A DNA stretch of 64,000 bases from Bacteroidota bacterium (lineage in GTDB: Bacteria; Bacteroidota; Bacteroidia; Chitinophagales; Chitinophagaceae). Shown one piece after another: positions 1 through 10,037 of the stretch. Location of the stretch: NCBI GenBank assembly GCA_016706595.1, contig JADJJH010000003.1, positions 1 through 64,000 on the forward strand. Direction: 5' to 3'. How positions within the stretch are numbered: the stretch's first letter is position 1; each line of letters begins with the position of its first letter. Below the pieces are notes generated by a model that was not told the DNA's origin, did not search any database, and saw only the letters and a list, made by a program, of their open reading frames with translations. The translations under genes and the position numbers were made by a program.

Positions 1-528
1 CATATCCCTCAATTTGCTCATTTGTTGCTCTTTGACTTGCATCCTAATGAAGTTCGCTATCGCATCGAATGAAAGTTTGGTTATTTTTTTCTAAAAATTA
101 TTTTCAATAAATCGTTACCTGGGATGGAAGTGATATTTATAGATTCTGCTGGCCTTTAGTGCTAACTTCAATATATCTGGCGCTACTCCTACTTTATAAT
201 GGCTATTATTTAGACTATATTTTAACGGTTTTCGAACAGAAGATTGCACTGAGAGATAGTCAACTAAATTAAATATGACTTCCATATCTAATCTAACTAA
301 TTTCGAATGTTTAGTTTTAGAAGATAAAACAATATTAGTTTCGTCATTTGTAATATCAGCCACACCTATCCCAGAGAAATTGGCAAATGGAGTGCATCTG
401 GCACATGATCTAATCCAATATTTCTTTAATGTATTAATAATTGGGGGAGATTGCTTGTTTTTTAGATATTCAGAATAGTAATATCTAGAGGCAAGCAACA
501 ATCCTAATTCAAAACAGATTGTTACTAT
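1..528 (-). pseudogene. Lantibiotic dehydratase (LanB) N-terminal domain remnant, cut by window edge
   Basis: LanB enzymes dehydrate Ser/Thr of class I lanthipeptide precursors by tRNA-dependent glutamylation. The minus-strand reading from about 528 to 117 contains the hallmark block of the family: a Leu-Leu-Ala-Ser helix, then KYWIRSCARCTPFANFSGIG, then RLDMEVI (family pattern: KY..R...R.TPFG..aG followed by RLDM). In the same frame a TAA at 115-117 and a TAG at 91-93 interrupt the reading, after which it stays open to base 1 (SFDAIANFIRMQ). A further in-frame stop lies just upstream at 529-531. It follows the LanC remnant in the same direction, as expected in a lan operon. The rest of the gene is outside the window. 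Homology is clear and non-functionality is likely, given two stops within 30 bases. Confidence 0.75.
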
Positions 529-613
529 TTAGATTTTGTTGATTTTCAAATACTATTAATTGGGCATCTAACTATTAATTTACCAAACGGGTGAATAATT
601 CATTAACTTAGCT

Positions 614-1800
614 TTAATTCATCATAATTGAATAATTCCATCCAGTTTCGTTGGAAATTAGTGCCAAGAGAACCAGCGCAATACCTGCATCTCCTTCCAA
701 AAGTCATCCCCTGGGAAAGTCTCATTATTAGGTGCAGTGATTTTTTATACCCAGACATAGTATCTTTCCAGTATCCCATTTTAATATCTGTTCAGTCCAG
801 TAAATATAAGTGTCCTTAAAAATATCAATTTTAGTTCTTTCAAGCCAATTGGAAAATATGCTACACCAGCTGCTCCATGACAGATTGCGGCGTCATATAT
901 TCGAGTAGTATTGATCTTTCTTCTTCTTGCGCAATCTAATAGAATCTTAATAGATATATCGTATAACCCTCTTTCTGTTTTGTGTAATTTCTGCGGTTTG
1001 CAATAATATGCAAGGAGATACTTAAATCTCCACAACACCATACACCTACTGCTTAATTTTGCTCATGACCATTAAAATTTTCAAAATAATATGTCCCTGT
1101 AGTTTTGAGATTTAAATAAATAAATTCAACAATTCTAGTCATGATTCCAGCTGCTCTTGCAATACATACTCTATTTTTAGATTATGTATTGAACGCAAAA
1201 TTTCAAAATTGAGGCTATGCCTAGGGATAAACTAGTATTTGTTTCATGCTCTGCCTTTTATGATGATCAAAATCAAAACTCGGAATAAGGACTCCTTCAT
1301 TTGTACTGAAAATTTTTTTCTAACTCTGTCAAAATATGCTTCTGAAAAGAAATCCTCATCTTTAATATAGACTCATACAAAAATAATATGAAATCCCCAT
1401 AGAACCATAAAAAATCATAATTGCCAATTTTTAATAGTTCGATGCTTGCTAATTTAAACGATCGTGAAATAAAAATTAATTTCCAAGATATCTTCTTATC
1501 AATAATATTCTTTTATACATATAACTATTGAACCACAAAATTCCCGCTATTCCATTAGCAAATGAACAGTTACCCAAATTAAATCCACGCTTGTATTATT
1601 TCCACTATAGCTCTTGTTATATGTTGTAAAATCATCTTTGCCTTGTTGTAAATCATAATTTAATAAGTACAATAAATATCCTACCTTACCACCTTATAAT
1701 CCCACACAATCACAACTATCTACTTTATTTGTAAGAATATAAGAGATTGATCTTAGCCTGGATGAAATTAAACTTTTTGTACTATAATTCAAGAGCATAA
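614..1800 (-). pseudogene. Lanthipeptide cyclase (LanC) remnant, several frameshifts
   Basis: LanC is the zinc-dependent cyclase that adds Cys thiols to dehydrated residues. No single frame covers it, but all family landmarks occur in order on the minus strand across three frames: GGKVGYLLYLLNYD near 1640-1700, NLGNCSFANGIAGILWFN near 1530-1590, the zinc-ligand motif WCCGDLSIS near 1010-1040, the second zinc motif CHGAAGVAYF near 855-890, and the C-terminal LLEGDAGIALVLLALIS near 640-690, ending at a TAA at 614-616. The span of about 1.2 kb matches the usual 400-residue family length. At least three frameshifts separate the blocks, so no functional enzyme can be made. It sits directly upstream of the LanB remnant. 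Confidence 0.75.
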
Positions 1801-1829
1801 ATTTAATAGTAAATCATTATTATTTTTAT

Positions 1830-2300
1830 AGCATTCGACGAAGAAATTACTAGAATATCAATGTTTCCAACCTCAAAACCTGTATATTACAGGATGCATC
1901 ACCAATACCAATGGAATAAGTTTTACTTTTCCTAATAGGCAGGTTTAACTGTAATGTGTATTCAGCAATTCGTGACCTCAGACTTTCAAGAATTACTAAA
2001 TTATGGCTGGTTCTTATTGTCATTGAATTAATGCTAATCTCTTTACAAAGATTGATTCATTTACTTTATCAATAACGGCACCAAATTTATCATCCCAGTA
2101 TACATTATGATTTATAATTTCTGATTGAAAATATTTTAAGATACCCCAAATTTGGACAAAGATTTAATACGCCAATCTTATCTGAACCTGACTCTTCAAA
2201 AGCATTATATTCTCTTGAGGCTGACTTGGCTAAAAGGGCAAAAATAAAAAGTAAAACAATAAAAACATTGAAAACTTTTTGATAAAAATGGTTATTCTCA
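1830..2300 (-). pseudogene. Unrecognised remnant with one membrane segment, inside the lanthipeptide locus
   Basis: Between the putative precursor and LanC, minus-strand reading gives a hydrophobic helix (VFNVFIVLLFIFALLAK) followed by soluble sequence that passes through three frames (NLGYLKIFS, then VYWDDKFGAVIDKVNES, then ILESLRSRIAEYTLQLN). The residue composition looks protein-like, but the family is not recognised. It may be one membrane-anchored accessory protein of the lan operon, disrupted by indels. The evidence is only position, direction and protein-like segments. Confidence 0.25.
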
Positions 2301-2339
2301 CTGTGATAAATGTTCTTACTTAGAAGTAAAGCAGAATTA

Positions 2340-2589
2340 TTAAACACAATAATCACCTGCACGGAAAGTTGGGTACAAGATTGAATTGGGATAAGACCAG
2401 CAGAATGTACATGAAGCGCCTTCGGCTGTAGGGCAAAACTATTGAAACAAAGATTAGTACAATTAAACCTTTGAGATGGTCCACTACCACATCCCATTCT
2501 AATGGTTGGCGTTTGTTTATTTGCCGGATCTGTTGAGTCTGATCCCGAACAGTTGCCACTTTACTTTTCGAAAAGTTGAAAACAACCAT
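2340..2589 (-). pseudogene. Possible lanthipeptide precursor remnant (leader and Cys-rich core in different frames)
   Basis: Reading down from 2589, one frame gives FNFSKSKVATVRD, which resembles the Lys/Val-rich leader style of Bacteroidota class I lanthipeptide precursors. If the frame shifts near 2540, the reading becomes DSTDPANKQTPTIRMGCGSG and continues through a segment with four Cys, six Ser and two Thr (for example FNCTNLCFNS and IQSCTQLS). A leader without Cys followed by a Cys/Ser/Thr-rich core, placed upstream of LanC and LanB in the same direction, is the expected layout. The frameshift, the missing clear cleavage motif and the undefined core end keep this tentative. Chance similarity in decayed DNA is the alternative. 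Confidence 0.35.
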
Positions 2590-2684
2590 GAATCCAATTT
2601 AATTTTTCATATAGTGGTTATTATTTGTAATAAAATTATTCTCAAATCCAACTCTCAAAGTATCAATTACAACAGAGGATGGTT

Positions 2685-2801
2685 TTAGGGTTTAAATGGA
2701 GATTGAATCAATTGAATATCCATTGCCATTCCGTTTAAATTCAGATAGGCAATGAAACACTGACAAGCCCTGCAACTGGAATAATCTCCTGAACAATCCA
2801 T
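2685..2801 (-). CDS. Small Cys-rich reading frame, 38 residues, doubtful
   Basis: ATG to TAA on the minus strand, encoding a peptide whose N-terminal half has four cysteines (MDCSGDYSSCRACQCFIAYL), followed by a tail without cysteine. No convincing ribosome binding site is seen. It lies just upstream of the putative lanthipeptide precursor, so it could be the displaced core of a second precursor or mere chance. No family is recognised. Confidence 0.15.
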   Translation of the reverse strand: MDCSGDYSSCRACQCFIAYLNLNGMAMDIQLIQSPFKP

Positions 2802-4052
2802 GACTTGGATTTGGGGAAAATTAAATGGACTTTTGTTAATCAAGAGGACTTAGGCATATATTTTTAACTCCTTATATGTAGGGAACTTTTAGTAGTGTCA
2901 TAATGCTGAAGATCATTCATGTTTGCTCAAAGTGACAAAAGTAATGAAAGAATATAGAACTATTCTATGCACCAGCAGATAGCTTCTGAGTTTCGGGCAA
3001 CTTGACACCCCTCACACATGAGATATTCATCTTACATCTTTAGATAAGAGACGGCAAAAAAAATGCATGTGTTTGCTCATCTAGCGATAAAATGAGAAAA
3101 TTCATAGGTAAAATTCAATGTTATTCAAGCAAAGGAATTAAGTGTTATCAAATAGTCTTAATTGCGATTAGGATTGGTAAGTGATGGAAATCCCAAAGAT
3201 ATTTCTCCAATCAAACCAGTTAGAAGTTAAAATTTGACTGATTAAAATATGGCCATATTAAAGTAAGGGTTGAAAAATGCAACAATTCATGATGAAGTGC
3301 TCGAAATTTAATTTCTGTTTCTTTGTTATCGAAGTATAGTTCTGGGTGAAGTGAACTTGAATTGGTATCGAAACAAAGATGAACATATTTATCCTTATTA
3401 TTCATGATAGATATTGAACAATCTTAACTTGTAAATATCGATTTAATATTGAATCTAATTCCACAATTGATACCTTGAAGATAAGAGGCGTTTTGACATA
3501 GTCCTTACTAATCAAAACTCATTTTTCTTTGCCGAATTTTTCAAAAAAATTAAATGAGGTTCTTTGGAGTGAGAATTTACGTGAATCAATATCAGAAACA
3601 CCCAATAAACATTAGGGCCGAATGGGAGAGGTCTTTATTTATTCGTTTATAAATAGTAATACTCATCTTGTTTGACTTTTTGTTGCTATTGCACGCCCAA
3701 AGTGGATTCAACTAGGAAAGAAAATATTATCTTGAATCTTTTTAGCTGCCTCGACGAAAGTAGATATTTGGCTTGGGCACACATTTCTGAGAAATGACAT
3801 CGGCTTTTTGGTCTCAGTTTGTAAGCAATTGGAAGGCTGCATATCTTGTGATGATTTATTCTCAAAATTCTAAGAAAAACTCAGTTTTATAATTATAGGA
3901 GATGAAAAGTAGTTTGAATCCAATGCTCTCCAACCAGTTACGATTCCTTTCAAATTTTGTTGGTCAAATTTCAGAAAAAGGCACGCGGTGTTCGATATTA
4001 TTCTTTTCAAAATGACCGACAATAACCGTAGCTTGTTTAAGTATTGGGAAAT
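2802..4052. other. Gene-poor stretch without a recognisable gene
   Basis: About 1.25 kb in which only short frames are open on both strands. One 61-codon minus-strand frame (3220-3405) shows no family signature. The flanks are broken minus-strand genes, so this is most likely decayed coding DNA of the same locus. No repeat, tRNA or clear hairpin stands out. Confidence 0.4.
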
Positions 4053-4666
4053 TTAAAGAAGCCAGTATATGTAATTAAATCTCTTTTGATCACATCGTTT
4101 ATCTAAGTAATACTGAAGGATAGATTCACCGCTTTCTTTAATAATCATCGTAAAATGAACATATCCTCCTACACCCTCCACACCTTCAATATCATTTTTA
4201 AGAAGTAACCTTCCCAATTTCCATTTAATAGTTTTAATGGTTCAATTTGATTTTCTATTAATTCATCTTTGTCTGTAAAACTCCTAACTTCATGATGAGA
4301 TAAATCAAGCCGTCTTTCAAAAAGTGCATTGGTAATACGAAAAGACACTCCATTTTGTGAAATTTTGGACAGAGCTTTGGATATCGAATCCATTTTAATT
4401 CGCTCTAATAATCCGATACCCGCATATGGCTTTTGTGTACTATCCATCGAGCCGGAATAACTACAAAAGGTTGTTTCTATTTCATCAATTTTCTTTATTC
4501 CTTTATATGCAGTGATGAAGGTGAAACCTGAGTGCTTGGTAGTCCTCAATACAATATCAATAGTATCTGAATCTTTGTAATAGATAGATTTAATATTGAT
4601 GCAATTACTCATCAATATACCATCATTCTCATTCTTTAAAATACAGAAGTCTTCCCTTATCCTCAT
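4053..4666 (-). pseudogene. Unrecognised protein with C-terminal frameshift
   Basis: A 165-codon frame (4666 to 4169) reads like a real soluble protein (for example ITAYKGIKKIDEIETTF and LFERRLDLSHHEVRSFTDKD) but ends in an abrupt tail. Shifting frame near 4195 lets the reading continue as LKNDIEGVEGVGGYVHFTMI and on to a TAA at 4053-4055, adding about 45 plausible residues. The family is not recognised. It is transcribed in the same direction as the lanthipeptide remnants and may belong to that locus. Confidence 0.4.
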
Positions 4667-4790
4667 GAGATATTGAAATCAAGAGGAGAAAAGTTGATGG
4701 AATTTCGCTTATCCCAAAAATATAACAAGAGGGGCAAAGTCAATTTTCTACATCTATAGAAATGTCAGCTAATTCTGATGAGTACTTTCT

Positions 4791-4992
4791 TTAAGAAATG
4801 CGTGCATGTTCGCAATTGACCTCCCTTTTGTAACTCATTAGGCAACCATTATACAATTTGGATAGTATAGATTGGTTAATCGTTTGCCCATCTTTTGCAT
4901 AAAGCTCTGAGAGCTTCTGAAATTGTGCTCATGTTGATACGCGAACGCTTTAATGCGTCTATTAATTGAGTAAATTGATTTAAGTCATGCAT
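4791..4992 (-). pseudogene. Remnant of a small helical, possibly regulatory protein
   Basis: The minus strand opens with ATG at 4992 (MHDLNQFTQLIDALKRSRIN). After a one-base shift near 4910 it continues as QKLSELYAKDGQTINQSILS and ends at a TAA at 4791-4793. The two halves together resemble a short helical DNA-binding-type protein, but no family is assigned. It would be the first gene of the minus-strand locus. Confidence 0.25.
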
Positions 4993-5154
4993 AGAAATGA
5001 AATTTACTAGAGGTTAATCAAAATTTCGATTTGCAAATATAGGAAGGAAATAACGAAATAAAATAAGAAAATATCGACTATAAATTAGGATTTATTCCAA
5101 AATATTATTATATCTTTTACATTAGGTCTTTTTGAGAAATTCATTAATAATAAA

Positions 5155-5180
5155 GGATAGGTCAGCTGCATGACCTATCC
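5155..5180. repeat. Perfect 10-bp inverted repeat with 6-base loop
   Basis: The arms GGATAGGTCA (5155-5164) and TGACCTATCC (5171-5180) are exact complements around GCTGCA. No T-tract follows on either strand, so an operator or processed RNA hairpin is as likely as a terminator. It lies between the minus-strand lanthipeptide locus and the plus-strand mobilisation module. Confidence 0.5.
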
Positions 5181-5363
5181 CCAAAATTAATGAAGGAATA
5201 CGCACTTCCTTCTCCATTTATTCTACCAAAGATAATCATAGTTCGCAAATTATTATTATCCTGTTATCAACGTGTGTATTCCAATTTCAAAAGATTCATA
5301 AAAACTATGGATTGCGGAATACACACATACGAATCATTCTTTCAAAGCGGAAAAACCTATTTG

Positions 5364-5400
5364 CTCGCACCTTCAATTTGATTATAGATTTGAAGGCGAG
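5364..5400. repeat. Imperfect inverted repeat
   Basis: CTCGCACCTTCAAT (5364-5377) faces ATTTGAAGGCGAG (5388-5400); the arms pair over about 12 bases with one bulge. No T-tract follows. Function unknown. Confidence 0.35.
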
Positions 5401-6066
5401 CCCTCCTTCCTGTGCCCTGCTTATAGCTATCCCTTTGATTATAAGTCTATCGGTATATGATCCTATTCATAGTCCTATCGAACTAATTGCTCATAAAAAG
5501 ATGAAATAAATATTATTGACTGCAAGTTCCTGCACTCTTTATTGAACCAACGTTTAAACCATTTTCTTATTGATAAAATTTAAAACAATATTGTATGAAA
5601 TCAAATTATCTAAAAAAAAATGCCACCAAAGAAATTAAACTTCACTTTCTTCTTGCTTTGGTTTTTCAATTGCAATAACAAGCACTTACTTCTTATTCAC
5701 ATTTACTTTTTCTTGGAATACACTTTATCATCTTCTGCCATGTCGGTATTTATTTTATTATAACAATTTTATTTATCATTAGTTCTGTTCTTACCAGAAA
5801 ATACTTACGCGCTTTCCATTTGCCAATTTCATTTCTTCAGTTTATTATCAGTTACAAATTTTACCTAAATAGCTTCTCAAACATGTGTAACTATTTAGTG
5901 AGGAACCATTCCGGGAGAACTACTGTTTGTAATTTAGATATTACATTTTTTGCGCACATCAACTATCTATATTTCATTATAACGGCATGGGCCTTATCAA
6001 TTCATATCTATCCACATTTCAAAAAATCTAAATAATATTTTTTCATCTTCTAAAAATAGATAAATC

Positions 6067-6957
6067 ATGAAACATCACTTTTGACCAGACAAAATGACCC
6101 TTATTTACTAAACCTTGAAATAAAACTTAACGACAAAGCAAATGTTGAGGGTAGAAGAATGGCTTTAATGAATAAGCCACTTTTACTAAGCGAATTTAAA
6201 GCCAGCTTTTGGAATTGGCTTGAAAATACTATCAGACAAGAATTAGAAATATTACAGATACAATATAAACCAAGTAGTGCCAAAGCAATTGCCAATCAAA
6301 CACAAAAAGTCAAGGAGGAGAAAGTGCCAAAAATTGCGGACTGAATATTTCTCGATTTAGAAAATGATCAAAAGCGATTAGTACGTGAAAAAGAGAATTG
6401 TCATACTTCATGGCTTGATGTACTAAAGATGTATTTTGTATATGTAGCTGTATTTCTGCTATCAAGCACTGAAGGATATTTTGCCTATCAATCCCTTATC
6501 TATTCATCGCTTGCTAATACTATTGTATCAATCATAGCCGGTATTGCATTAGCTTTTTCACTCACACTCATCACAGATTTCTGCGCATCATTTATTAATA
6601 AGGCAGAGAGTATCAGAGTAAAAGTCATTCGATTTATAATAGTTTCTATCACATCATTTATAGCTTTTATGCACTTGCAACACTTCGTGTATTTGGCATT
6701 GCAGTCGATAGAGCTCTAAACAATGAGCTCTCTGGAATTACAAGCGAAAACATTACACTAACGCCATGTATGATAGCTGGTGTAAGCTTCTTTCTTTTCA
6801 TTATTGGCTTATTAATCTCAATAAATATAGACCGAGCAAAGAGGAACTTGATGGTATCAAATCATGGATTAAAGTAAAGAGGGTAATGAGGAAAAATGTT
6901 AAAGCAATGAATAAGATTAAAAATTCAATTACAAACCTAGAAAATAATGCAACATAG
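6067..6957 (+). pseudogene. Membrane protein of the mobilisation module, frameshifted
   Basis: Pieces in different frames make one plausible protein: a soluble N-terminus (6081-6344, with LNLEIKLNDKANVEGRRMAL), a continuation through LDLENDQKRLVREKENCHTS, two or three hydrophobic helices (6429-6719, MYFVYVAVFLLSSTEGYFAY and IVSIIAGIALAFSLTLITDF), another hydrophobic stretch (ITLTPCMIAGVSFFLFIIGL) and a basic helical tail to 6957. Breaks lie near 6343, 6690 and 6845. The best initiation codon is ATG 6067, one base out of frame with the body. The family is not recognised. Genes upstream of coupling proteins in Bacteroidota mobile elements are often of this kind, which is inference from context. 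Confidence 0.4.
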
Positions 6958-7157
6958 TGTTTCTGTCGATGCAATCATCACTTTCGATGAAGCATATCAT
7001 ACACAACAAGCCATACTCCTCAATTGGTGATAGTGCAACACTTGAATTTATACAAACAAATATTAATCATAGAACAGACGGTATCATACCTCTCTTTTTG
7101 CCGATCCACCGAGCTTAAAAACAATAACAATTTCAATAACAATTCAAATAATATACA

Positions 7158-7908
7158 ATGAAAAAACAAAATAGTAATCTTCGTGTTAGCATTCCTTTGC
7201 ATATCGGTATCATGTAACCGATCCAAAGTACATTTAGGCTGTACCTCTATTACCGTACTGCAAGACCAAACTAACACACCGACACTTTACCAGATTATTC
7301 ATCTATTCGTGACCTTTATCATTTCAATGATAATTGGTGTCATGCGGCAGATTTTAAGATTAAACATCTAACTGACTTTAATAATACCAAAGAGGTAGAA
7401 TACATACTACCTGACAGAATTGAGAATGATAAGGATAATAGGTATGATGATCCAAATTTCAGGAAAAAGGAAATACTTAAATTCTATTCGAATATTCATA
7501 GAGCAATAGATGAATACAGTCATACATACAAAGTGGATTTACCCCAATCAGAATGTTTCAGAACGATTGCGAATGAATTAAGTGTATTAACCGAAAAAAT
7601 TCAATCAAGAAGTATTTATTAATCTTTGGTGATGTAATTGAAAATTCTGACCTTATCTGGCTACTCAAATGATATGTATCTCGCTATTGATGATATGCAA
7701 ACACTTGATATTGTAATCAAACGTTTTAATAAGCAAGATTTACTTCCGGATAATCTTAAAGGAATTACCGTATTTATCATCTATGAACCACACACTAAAA
7801 GAGATGATGAACTCTTTACCTTCTTTACCAAAAGTATATCGAACGATGATTGAAAAACGAGGCGGAATATTACATGTAAAATCAACCAATAAAATAAAGG
7901 AGGTATAA
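7158..7908 (+). pseudogene. Lipoprotein of the mobile element, frameshifted
   Basis: The start MKK at 7158, after a one-base shift, leads into IVIFVLAFLCISVSCNRSK, a lipoprotein signal peptide with lipobox ISVSC. Further on, other frames give YILPDRIENDKDNRYDDPNF, then LFGDVIENSD, then LLPDNLKGITVFIIYEP (7638-7853), and finally MIEKRGGILHVKSTNKIKEV ending at TAA 7906-7908. The order and spacing indicate one protein of about 240 residues broken at three or more points. The DVIEN and GITVFIIYEP strands suggest a vWA-like fold, but that is a guess. It precedes a strong ribosome binding site for the next gene. Confidence 0.45.
7897..7904 (+). promoter_or_regulatory. Strong ribosome binding site
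   Basis: AAAGGAGG lies 5 bases before ATG 7910. It is unusually strong for this window and fixes the start of the 58-residue gene downstream. Confidence 0.6.
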
Positions 7909-7909
7909 T

Positions 7910-8086
7910 ATGCAAAATAGAAATCTACAAACAGGAAATATATTCGTAAGCTCTTTAATTACGACAATCAAACATGCCCTTATTATATCAACCATTGGAT
8001 TAGCCTGGGGATTGAAATTCTCTGGATTAGCCCTTACTAAATTAGGCGAAACACTTGAAAGGATAACCAATAAAACCAATAGATAA
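7910..8086 (+). CDS. Small hydrophobic protein upstream of the coupling protein, 58 residues
   Basis: An intact frame from ATG 7910 to TAA 8084-8086 with a strong Shine-Dalgarno sequence. The product has one amphipathic or hydrophobic segment (HALIISTIGLAWGLKFSGLA). Its stop codon overlaps the ATG of the coupling protein (TAATG), so the two were translationally coupled. Family not recognised. It is one of the few unbroken genes of the mobilisation module. Confidence 0.55.
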   Translation: MQNRNLQTGNIFVSSLITTIKHALIISTIGLAWGLKFSGLALTKLGETLERITNKTNR

Positions 8087-9506
8087 TGATTAATTTAATA
8101 AATGGACTATTCCAAGTCATATTTAGTCTCTTTGAAGCTCTAATCACTGGGCTTGGAGATTTAATAGTTGCAATAGTTCCTTCAAATAAAAACCCAAGTT
8201 ATCAAGCTTAGTTTTTAAAACCGTCTAAACTCATGTCAAAAAATGAAAATGGTTTTTGTTTTGGTAATATGGCAATCTCTGCACATGATAGTTTTTCTAA
8301 TTGCCTGACCGTAGGATCGACTGGCTCAGGCAAGAGTTCAACTATTTTAGTCAATAGTATTATAAATGCCGAAAATTCGAGCATCATCATTCATGATCCT
8401 TCGGGGAACTTCACTCGATAACTCATAATGCATTAATTGCAAAAAATATAAAGTACTTGTACTTAATTACGACAATCCTTTGCAAAGCGAAAAGTATAAT
8501 CCATTGTATCGAGTTCGAAGTATTATGAGATAAAGCAATTGGCAAAACTTTTAATTGTAACGACCTTAGGTAACGGAGGTAGTGATAAATTTTGGAATAC
8601 AGGAGCAGAAGCATTGTTGACAGTATTTATTCGGTATCTCATTTTTCATCGTGAAAAAGAATTTAGAACGATGTATAATCTGGTTGTGCTTCTTCAGCAA
8701 TTTAGTGGCACTCCGAAAGTTGTTGACCGATTAATAATAGAAACAAAAGATGATGATTTGATTGCTGAATACAAAAGTTTTGTAGCCTACGATTCGAAAT
8801 TATTGATGAATTTACTCGCTACTGCCAAAGTTGCTTTGACATTGTTTTCTGACACTAGAATAGCTGATATCACGAATGAAGATAGCATAGACTTTGAAAA
8901 TTTTCAGACATGAAAAGACAGCTTTGTTTGTAAGGAGTAATGTTAATCAAATGAAATATTTTGGTCCATTATCAAGTATCTTTTTTGAACAATTTTTTGA
9001 TTCAATTATGAAAGAAATTCCATCAAAAGATGCTTTACCAATTTTCTTTTTGTTGGACGAATCATCATCACTCTTCCTCCAATACTCCCAATAGCTATCA
9101 GCAATATTCGCAAATATTCTTCCGGATTATTAACCGTATGGCAGACACAATCTCAAATATTTGATCTCTATGGAACTCAACAAGCAAGGAACATTATCAA
9201 TAACTGTTACACCAAATGTTACCTACCAGGACAGCCTTTGGAAACAGCAAGAGAGCTTGAAATTATCTGTGGGAAGTATGAGTATGTTGATGATGATAAT
9301 GTACGCCGAGTAATGCCACTATTGTCGATGGATGCTATTCGAGTACTTGATGAAAGTATTCTACTTATTGGTAACAAGCCAGCAATAAAAATGAAACTGC
9401 GACCCTATTATGAAATTAAATGGATGAAAAATTGATAGAAACAAAGCTTGATAATGTACATGATGATTCAATTGTTGATGAACATAAATTTCCAACACTA
9501 ACATAA
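8086..9506 (+). pseudogene. Type IV coupling protein (VirD4/TraG family), broken
   Basis: Coupling proteins are hexameric ATPases that deliver relaxase-bound DNA to a type IV secretion channel. The gene opens at ATG 8086 with a hydrophobic N-terminus (MINLINGLFQVIFSLFEALI), is interrupted by an in-frame TAG at 8209-8211, and continues with the P-loop VGSTGSGKSS (around 8310-8340). The body is split by shifts near 8425, 8530, 8900 and 9085 (pieces 8233-8421, 8539-8913, 8894-9094, 9238-9435). The Walker B-like strand IFFLLDESSS and the late motif LLTVWQTQSQIFDLYG are both visible. A last shift near 9430 leads to a TAA at 9504-9506. The total is about 470 residues, a normal size for the compact members of the family. 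Clearly non-functional as read. Confidence 0.8.
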
Positions 9507-9512
9507 TTATCT

Positions 9513-9860
9513 ATGAAAAAGCATACCCAATTTTATACATACATGGAACCATACTTTGCAACAGGTGATGATACTATTATCAAAAATGCTAAAGCAGCGT
9601 ATAGGAAGAAATACAAAGCGGAATGGCGTAGGAAGAATAGACAAGTTGTGAAGGAAGTAATGATTTGTTTTGCAGATGATGAATTCAAAGATGCAGCACA
9701 GGAGGCTAAACGTCACTCTATGAGTATGAGTAAATTTGTAAAACAATCGACACTTTCATATATCAATAAATGCTATCTCGTCCCCAATGATAAGGAAGTG
9801 AAAAAGATAATCCAGTTGCTCACAATGACCCAGATACAAATAGAGGAATTGGATACTTGA
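9513..9860 (+). CDS. MobC-like plasmid mobilisation relaxosome protein
   Basis: An intact 115-residue protein. The N-terminal third is strongly basic (YRKKYKAEWRRKNRQVVKEV), followed by a ribbon-helix-helix-like segment (MICFADDEFKDAAQEAKRHS, then MSMSKFVKQSTLSYI) typical of MobC-type accessory proteins that bind oriT and help the relaxase. It begins 7 bases after the coupling-protein remnant and precedes the relaxase, the usual order in Bacteroidota mobilisable elements. The assignment rests on pattern and context. Confidence 0.6.
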   Translation: MKKHTQFYTYMEPYFATGDDTIIKNAKAAYRKKYKAEWRRKNRQVVKEVMICFADDEFKDAAQEAKRHSMSMSKFVKQSTLSYINKCYLVPNDKEVKKIIQLLTMTQIQIEELDT

Positions 9861-9864
9861 GAAA

Positions 9865-10035
9865 ATGATGCAACTACAATTAGGCGTTGATATACAGGAA
9901 CTACTCTTTTCCCTTGAGCGTGAAATACGGATTGCTTTGATTAGTCCATATACTATTGAGCAAACAATACAAAAAGCGATTGAAAAGAATCCTCTATACA
10001 AAACTAACCTCATTTCATTTTTGCACACTGTGTAG
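9865..10035 (+). CDS. Small protein between MobC-like gene and relaxase, 56 residues
   Basis: ATG 9865 (or 9868) to TAG 10033-10035, reading MMQLQLGVDIQELLFSLERE and then a helical C-terminus. It starts 4 bases after the MobC-like stop and ends 2 bases before the relaxase ATG at 10038, so it fits the operon exactly. Family not recognised. Confidence 0.45.
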   Translation: MMQLQLGVDIQELLFSLEREIRIALISPYTIEQTIQKAIEKNPLYKTNLISFLHTV

Positions 10036-10037
10036 TT

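Larger units (their letters stand above)
4993..6066. other. Long stretch without a supportable gene
   Basis: About 1.07 kb between the minus-strand remnants and the plus-strand mobilisation module. It holds two hairpins (listed separately). Short hydrophobic plus-strand frames at 5595-5680 and 5820-6035 could be decayed membrane proteins but have no recognisable signature. Confidence 0.35.

Noticed and set aside
3220..3405. 61-codon minus-strand frame
   Set aside because: Protein-like in places but with no family signature, ribosome site or operon context; likely part of decayed DNA.
5190..5509. Two overlapping plus-strand frames
   Set aside because: Hydrophobic AT-rich composition, they span a hairpin, and neither has a recognisable motif.
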